NCBI GenBank assembly: GCA_004325065.1
Contig: PITI01000096.1
Span: 1 to 22,567 of the forward strand
Length of the DNA: 22,567 bases
Source: Hamiltosporidium magnivora
Lineage: Eukaryota > Microsporidia > Dubosqiidae
Reading direction: 5' to 3'
Made by a program: the position numbers and the translations under genes. This document shows positions 19,608 to 22,567 of the stretch, one piece after another (position 1 is the first letter of the stretch; every line of letters begins with the position of its first letter). A model generated the notes under the pieces. The model made no database searches. It was not told the origin of the DNA and was given only the letters and a program-made list of their open reading frames with translations.

Positions 19608-19612
19608 ATAAA
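19607..19612 (+). terminator. AATAAA touching the orphan stop codon
   Basis: The sequence GTAAATAAAAG places AATAAA starting at the last base of the TAA stop (19605-19607). Confidence 0.42.
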
Positions 19613-19627
19613 AGTATTTTTAAATAT

Positions 19628-19927
19628 TTCTTTCGCGATTCTATTTTTGTTGGTTTCTTTTCGAGTAAAACGTAAATACAGCCTAAAAAGAATTAGGAAA
19701 AGGTGGTAAGTGAAAGTTTTATATCCATGAGGAAAGACTTAATATGTAAAAACGTGCCTTTTTAAATCAATGGAACCATAAAGATTCGCCGTTTTTATTT
19801 AGAATACAGCGTTTTGAACTAAAAATACTGCAACATATATCTGATTAACTACCAATAGCATATTTTCTCCATCAGGCTTCATTTTAATGGTTTCGAAAGA
19901 TATTAAATATTCTGTATTAAAGTTACA
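19628..19927 (-). mobile_element. Decayed retroelement integrase-like fragment
   Basis: The minus-strand frame is coding-like for about 100 codons with only two stops. It reads CNFNTEYLISFETIKMKPDG, ENMLLVVNQIYVAVFLVQN, a stop, IKTANLYGSIDLKRHVFTY, a stop, then VFPHGYKTFTYHLF and LYLRFTRKETNKN. The order follows the Ty3/gypsy-type integrase core: 'G..YILVVID..TKY...FP..N', then 'A..LY..I...HGFP....SD.G..F.S.LF', then 'R.SPYHPQTN'. The residues at the expected catalytic Asp positions are lost. Sequence upstream in the same frame (to about 20400) has more stops but some coding-like pieces. The fragment sits just downstream of the orphan gene and is antisense to it. The family call is by eye only. 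Confidence 0.42.
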
Positions 19928-21794
19928 TTAAAATGCTCAAATTAATCGTTACCATTTTGTCTAATTAAGTTAAGTTTTTATTAAAAATAGACTTTGAATT
20001 CTTTTCCCTCGTAAAAAAAGACCTGAAAGAAATTATTTGAAAATCTGATATTGGTTTTTAACTTACTCTAACTTAAATTTCTTAGTTCGGCTTAGTTGAT
20101 GACTAAGAAAAGAAGGATAGAAAACATACCTTTAATTTGAAAAGAGAACAAGACCAAATAATACTCAATTATGTTAAATTACCTTTAAGAACGACTTAAT
20201 ATCTTATAAATTCAAAAAAAAAGTTTTAAATATTCAGAAATTCTTTGATTTAGAAAATTTTTAAAATTCAGAAATTTCCTTTATAGAATATTGATATCAA
20301 AACTTCATTTAAAGATAACAGATGACTGCTGTATACATTCTCATAGTTTTAAATATTACACACACATTCTATCATCATTATTCATGTGATTTTCTGTACA
20401 ATAATCATGTGTAAATTTAAATGTGATTCTTCGAGACAAAAAAAAATCAATTTTAAGTTCATAAATATTCAATTATTTACTTTTCTTACTTTTAATGAAA
20501 AGATCAAATCTCAAAAATAATATTCCTCCTTAATTTCAAAAATTTTCAATTTAACTTTGAACAACTAAATGCTTGCTACATGATTGAAGGCCAGTAAATA
20601 TGCGTTTGTCAAAAAAATTATTATGGATAAATATAGAAAGCAAATCCGAAATTTTAGTCGTATGTTTGAGCTATTCCGAAGTCGATTTTAGACTAAATAC
20701 TTCAACCGTATATAAATCAATACACAATTCATATGGTTTTAAATGATTTAATTGTAAAAAGTAGCAAAAAGTTGGATTGGATTTGCAACCTTTAGATTTT
20801 AAACATTTATGATATATCCTTTAGTAAATGCCTATTTGCATGCAAATGATGGATAAAAAAATTCATATAATTTATAATATTATTGAAATTAAGAGTTAAA
20901 TTTATACGATAATTAGAAGAATCACAGGAGTCAGGATATTATTATATATGGATATATTGCACAATTTTGTGCAATAAAATTTTATTACTATAGAAGAACA
21001 ACCCATATAACAAAGTTTAATGAATAAAGCTTCATTCAAATATTTGTTATGAATTTATATCTATTTCATTGATTCTTTTATAAAATCTTATATTTGCAGT
21101 AAAATTATATTCACACTATATAATTAGACAAAATTTAATGCCGAAGACAATAAAATATAGGGGGAGGCTCTAATTCCACACACATTGTCACTAAAATTAT
21201 TTCAAATTCCATGTTTTGTTTATATTTTTAATACCATTGAATGTATATGATCCTGATCTAGTTCATGTTTAAATGCTACATTTTTTAAAAAAAAAGAAAA
21301 CATAAATTGAATCTGTGTCCTAAGAAAATGAATAAATTAGAAGATTACAATTCAAACTACGCTTGAAAAAGCTTTTCTATTTCATTTATTTTGTTTTTAT
21401 ATGTTTCGTTAATGGAAACAAATTTAAATTTTTCTGGCTAATCGTAGTATTCTACTAAATAAAATTTGATTTGAACCATAATATTAAGGTGTATAAAAAT
21501 TGGTTAATAAATTTATTATATAAAGCAAACAAGAACGGAACAGAACAACCTCAGATAAAGAAATAATAATTGTAAATAATTCTTTATTAAATGGTCTTTT
21601 CGGTTTTCTATTATTATAATGGATCTATCTATACTAAAGATATTTCATTTGAAAGTTTTTTTGACAGTTATATATACGAAAAAACATGTTTTAATAATAT
21701 AAATAATCTCTATTACTTAATAGAGCTTTGAAAATTAATTAATAAGTAACTATATCTGTAAAAACGAAAAAGCCCTATTCTACCCAAAATGTTC
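19928..21794. other. Long stretch without a clear gene
   Basis: I see no intact gene. Left of about 20400 the minus strand may hold more of the integrase-like relic. A plus-strand run at about 21065-21250 (for example GEALIPHTLSLKLFQIPCF) is weakly coding-like. The rest is A/T-rich noise. Confidence 0.4.
20955..20976. repeat. Near-perfect 22-bp palindrome
   Basis: TATTGCACAA and TTGTGCAATA form a 10-bp inverted repeat around a 2-base centre. It lies in gene-free DNA. No function is assigned. Confidence 0.4.
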
Positions 21795-22567
21795 ATGGAA
21801 AACATACAGCAAATGGGTATAGTAAATGTGTCCGAAATATATTATTTGAATAAAAATCTTTTAATTTACTTCGGTTTTCCTAATACAGGTTATTAGATTA
21901 TATGTATCAAACCATACAAGGATATTGAATGTCGAATTCATTCCACACCTACAAAAAAATTTTCCAACAAAAATTCAAAAGACGATAGATCATTCGAGTT
22001 TATACTTTAAACTCTATTATTTACGCCAGTCATTTTTCGAGGCCGGTTTTCTTTGTAATTATTTTTTCATATTTTATTAGTTTAAGAAATGCGAAAAATC
22101 AGAAAATCAGTCATCTGAAATTTAAATAGAAGAACAACGTGAAAATTACACCCATGGATATATAAACGGTGTATGTGAAGAACCTAGATTTTATTCATTA
22201 ACCTTGTTTTCAATACTAAAAAAAATTCATTATAATGATACTTCTTAATGCGATTTTGTAAATAATTTTTTATTTTCCGTTACATTCTAATATAAAGATA
22301 TTTCTACCGCCTCTATAAACAACTTTACAAAGTCTTTCTCAATAAAAATTAACTATTTAGCTTTTTTCGCCTTTTATTTGCAGCTGATGTCTCTCTTTGC
22401 GTGCATTACATAATCAATTCAATTTAAAACGAAAACGAAGGAGGAATACATGAATTTTTCAACGTATTCAACCATTTCTCTGAGTATTGATTAAACCATT
22501 AAATCCAAATCTATTATATTGAATAATGGCCGCGGTATTTGCTCTAAGTTCATTATATGGCTCCTTA
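21795..22567 (+). pseudogene. Decayed unknown gene running off the right edge
   Basis: From an ATG at 21795 the frame reads MENIQQMGIVNVSEIYYLNK and meets a stop at 21894. A second frame is open from 21865 to 22077 (71 codons, for example VIRLYVSNHTRILNVEF, IPHLQKNFPTKIQKTIDHSS), so one frameshift joins them at about 21865-21890. The second frame continues coding-like to the window end with stops at 22078, 22123, 22246, 22288, 22411 and 22492. It includes IEEQRENYTHGYINGVCEEP and KTKTKEEYMNFSTYSTISL. Seven disabling changes in about 255 codons show it is dead. No family is recognised. No LRR pattern is visible, so I do not link it to the 3537-6046 pseudogene. Confidence 0.5.

Noticed and set aside
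1..22567. CRISPR array, operon or bacterial mobile element
   Set aside because: There are no regularly spaced repeats and no bacterial gene signals; all recognisable genes are eukaryotic.

Overview
The window looks like a contig piece from a microsporidian with an expanded, very AT-rich genome (by eye about three quarters A+T). Reasons: four intronless, shortened eukaryotic genes (RNA polymerase II subunit RPB3, elongation factor SPT5, an HRD3/SEL1L-type ERAD protein and one orphan); a CCC triplet within 17 nt upstream of all four start codons, as described for microsporidian promoters; AATAAA overlapping or touching the stop codon in three of the four; and a decayed leucine-rich-repeat gene of a kind that microsporidia amplify. 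The low gene density and abundant relics fit the large-genome lineages rather than compact Encephalitozoon types. The species cannot be named from sequence alone.

Layout. 1-1790 (minus): decayed non-LTR retrotransposon whose reverse-transcriptase part runs off the left edge. 1791-3536: no gene, with a GC-richer island at about 2330-2760. 3537-6046 (plus): leucine-rich-repeat pseudogene. 6047-7021: A-rich sequence with no gene. 7022-7666 (minus) and 8035 onward (plus): two divergent degenerate reading frames with membrane-protein character. 9650-10440 (plus): another coding-like relic. 11247-19607: the live gene block, RPB3 (+), SPT5 (-), HRD3-like (-), orphan (+). RPB3 and SPT5 converge; HRD3-like and the orphan diverge from 261 bp. 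Within this block lie a minisatellite upstream of SPT5, a tRNA-derived SINE with target-site duplications (15324-15581) and a 79-bp tandem repeat. 19628-19927 (minus): decayed integrase-like fragment. 19928-21794: nothing clear. 21795 to the right edge (plus): decayed unknown gene.

How the genes relate. RPB3 and SPT5 both serve RNA polymerase II transcription (core assembly and elongation), but they converge and do not form an operon. HRD3-like works in ER protein quality control. The orphan has no recognised role and shares only a short intergenic promoter region with HRD3-like.

The most interesting discovery is the SINE: tRNA-like head, unrelated body, A-rich tail and 14/15-identical target-site duplications exactly at both ends. 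The second theme is that much of the apparently empty DNA is a graveyard of retroelements and gene-family members, still visible as reading frames with far fewer stops than random AT-rich DNA should contain.
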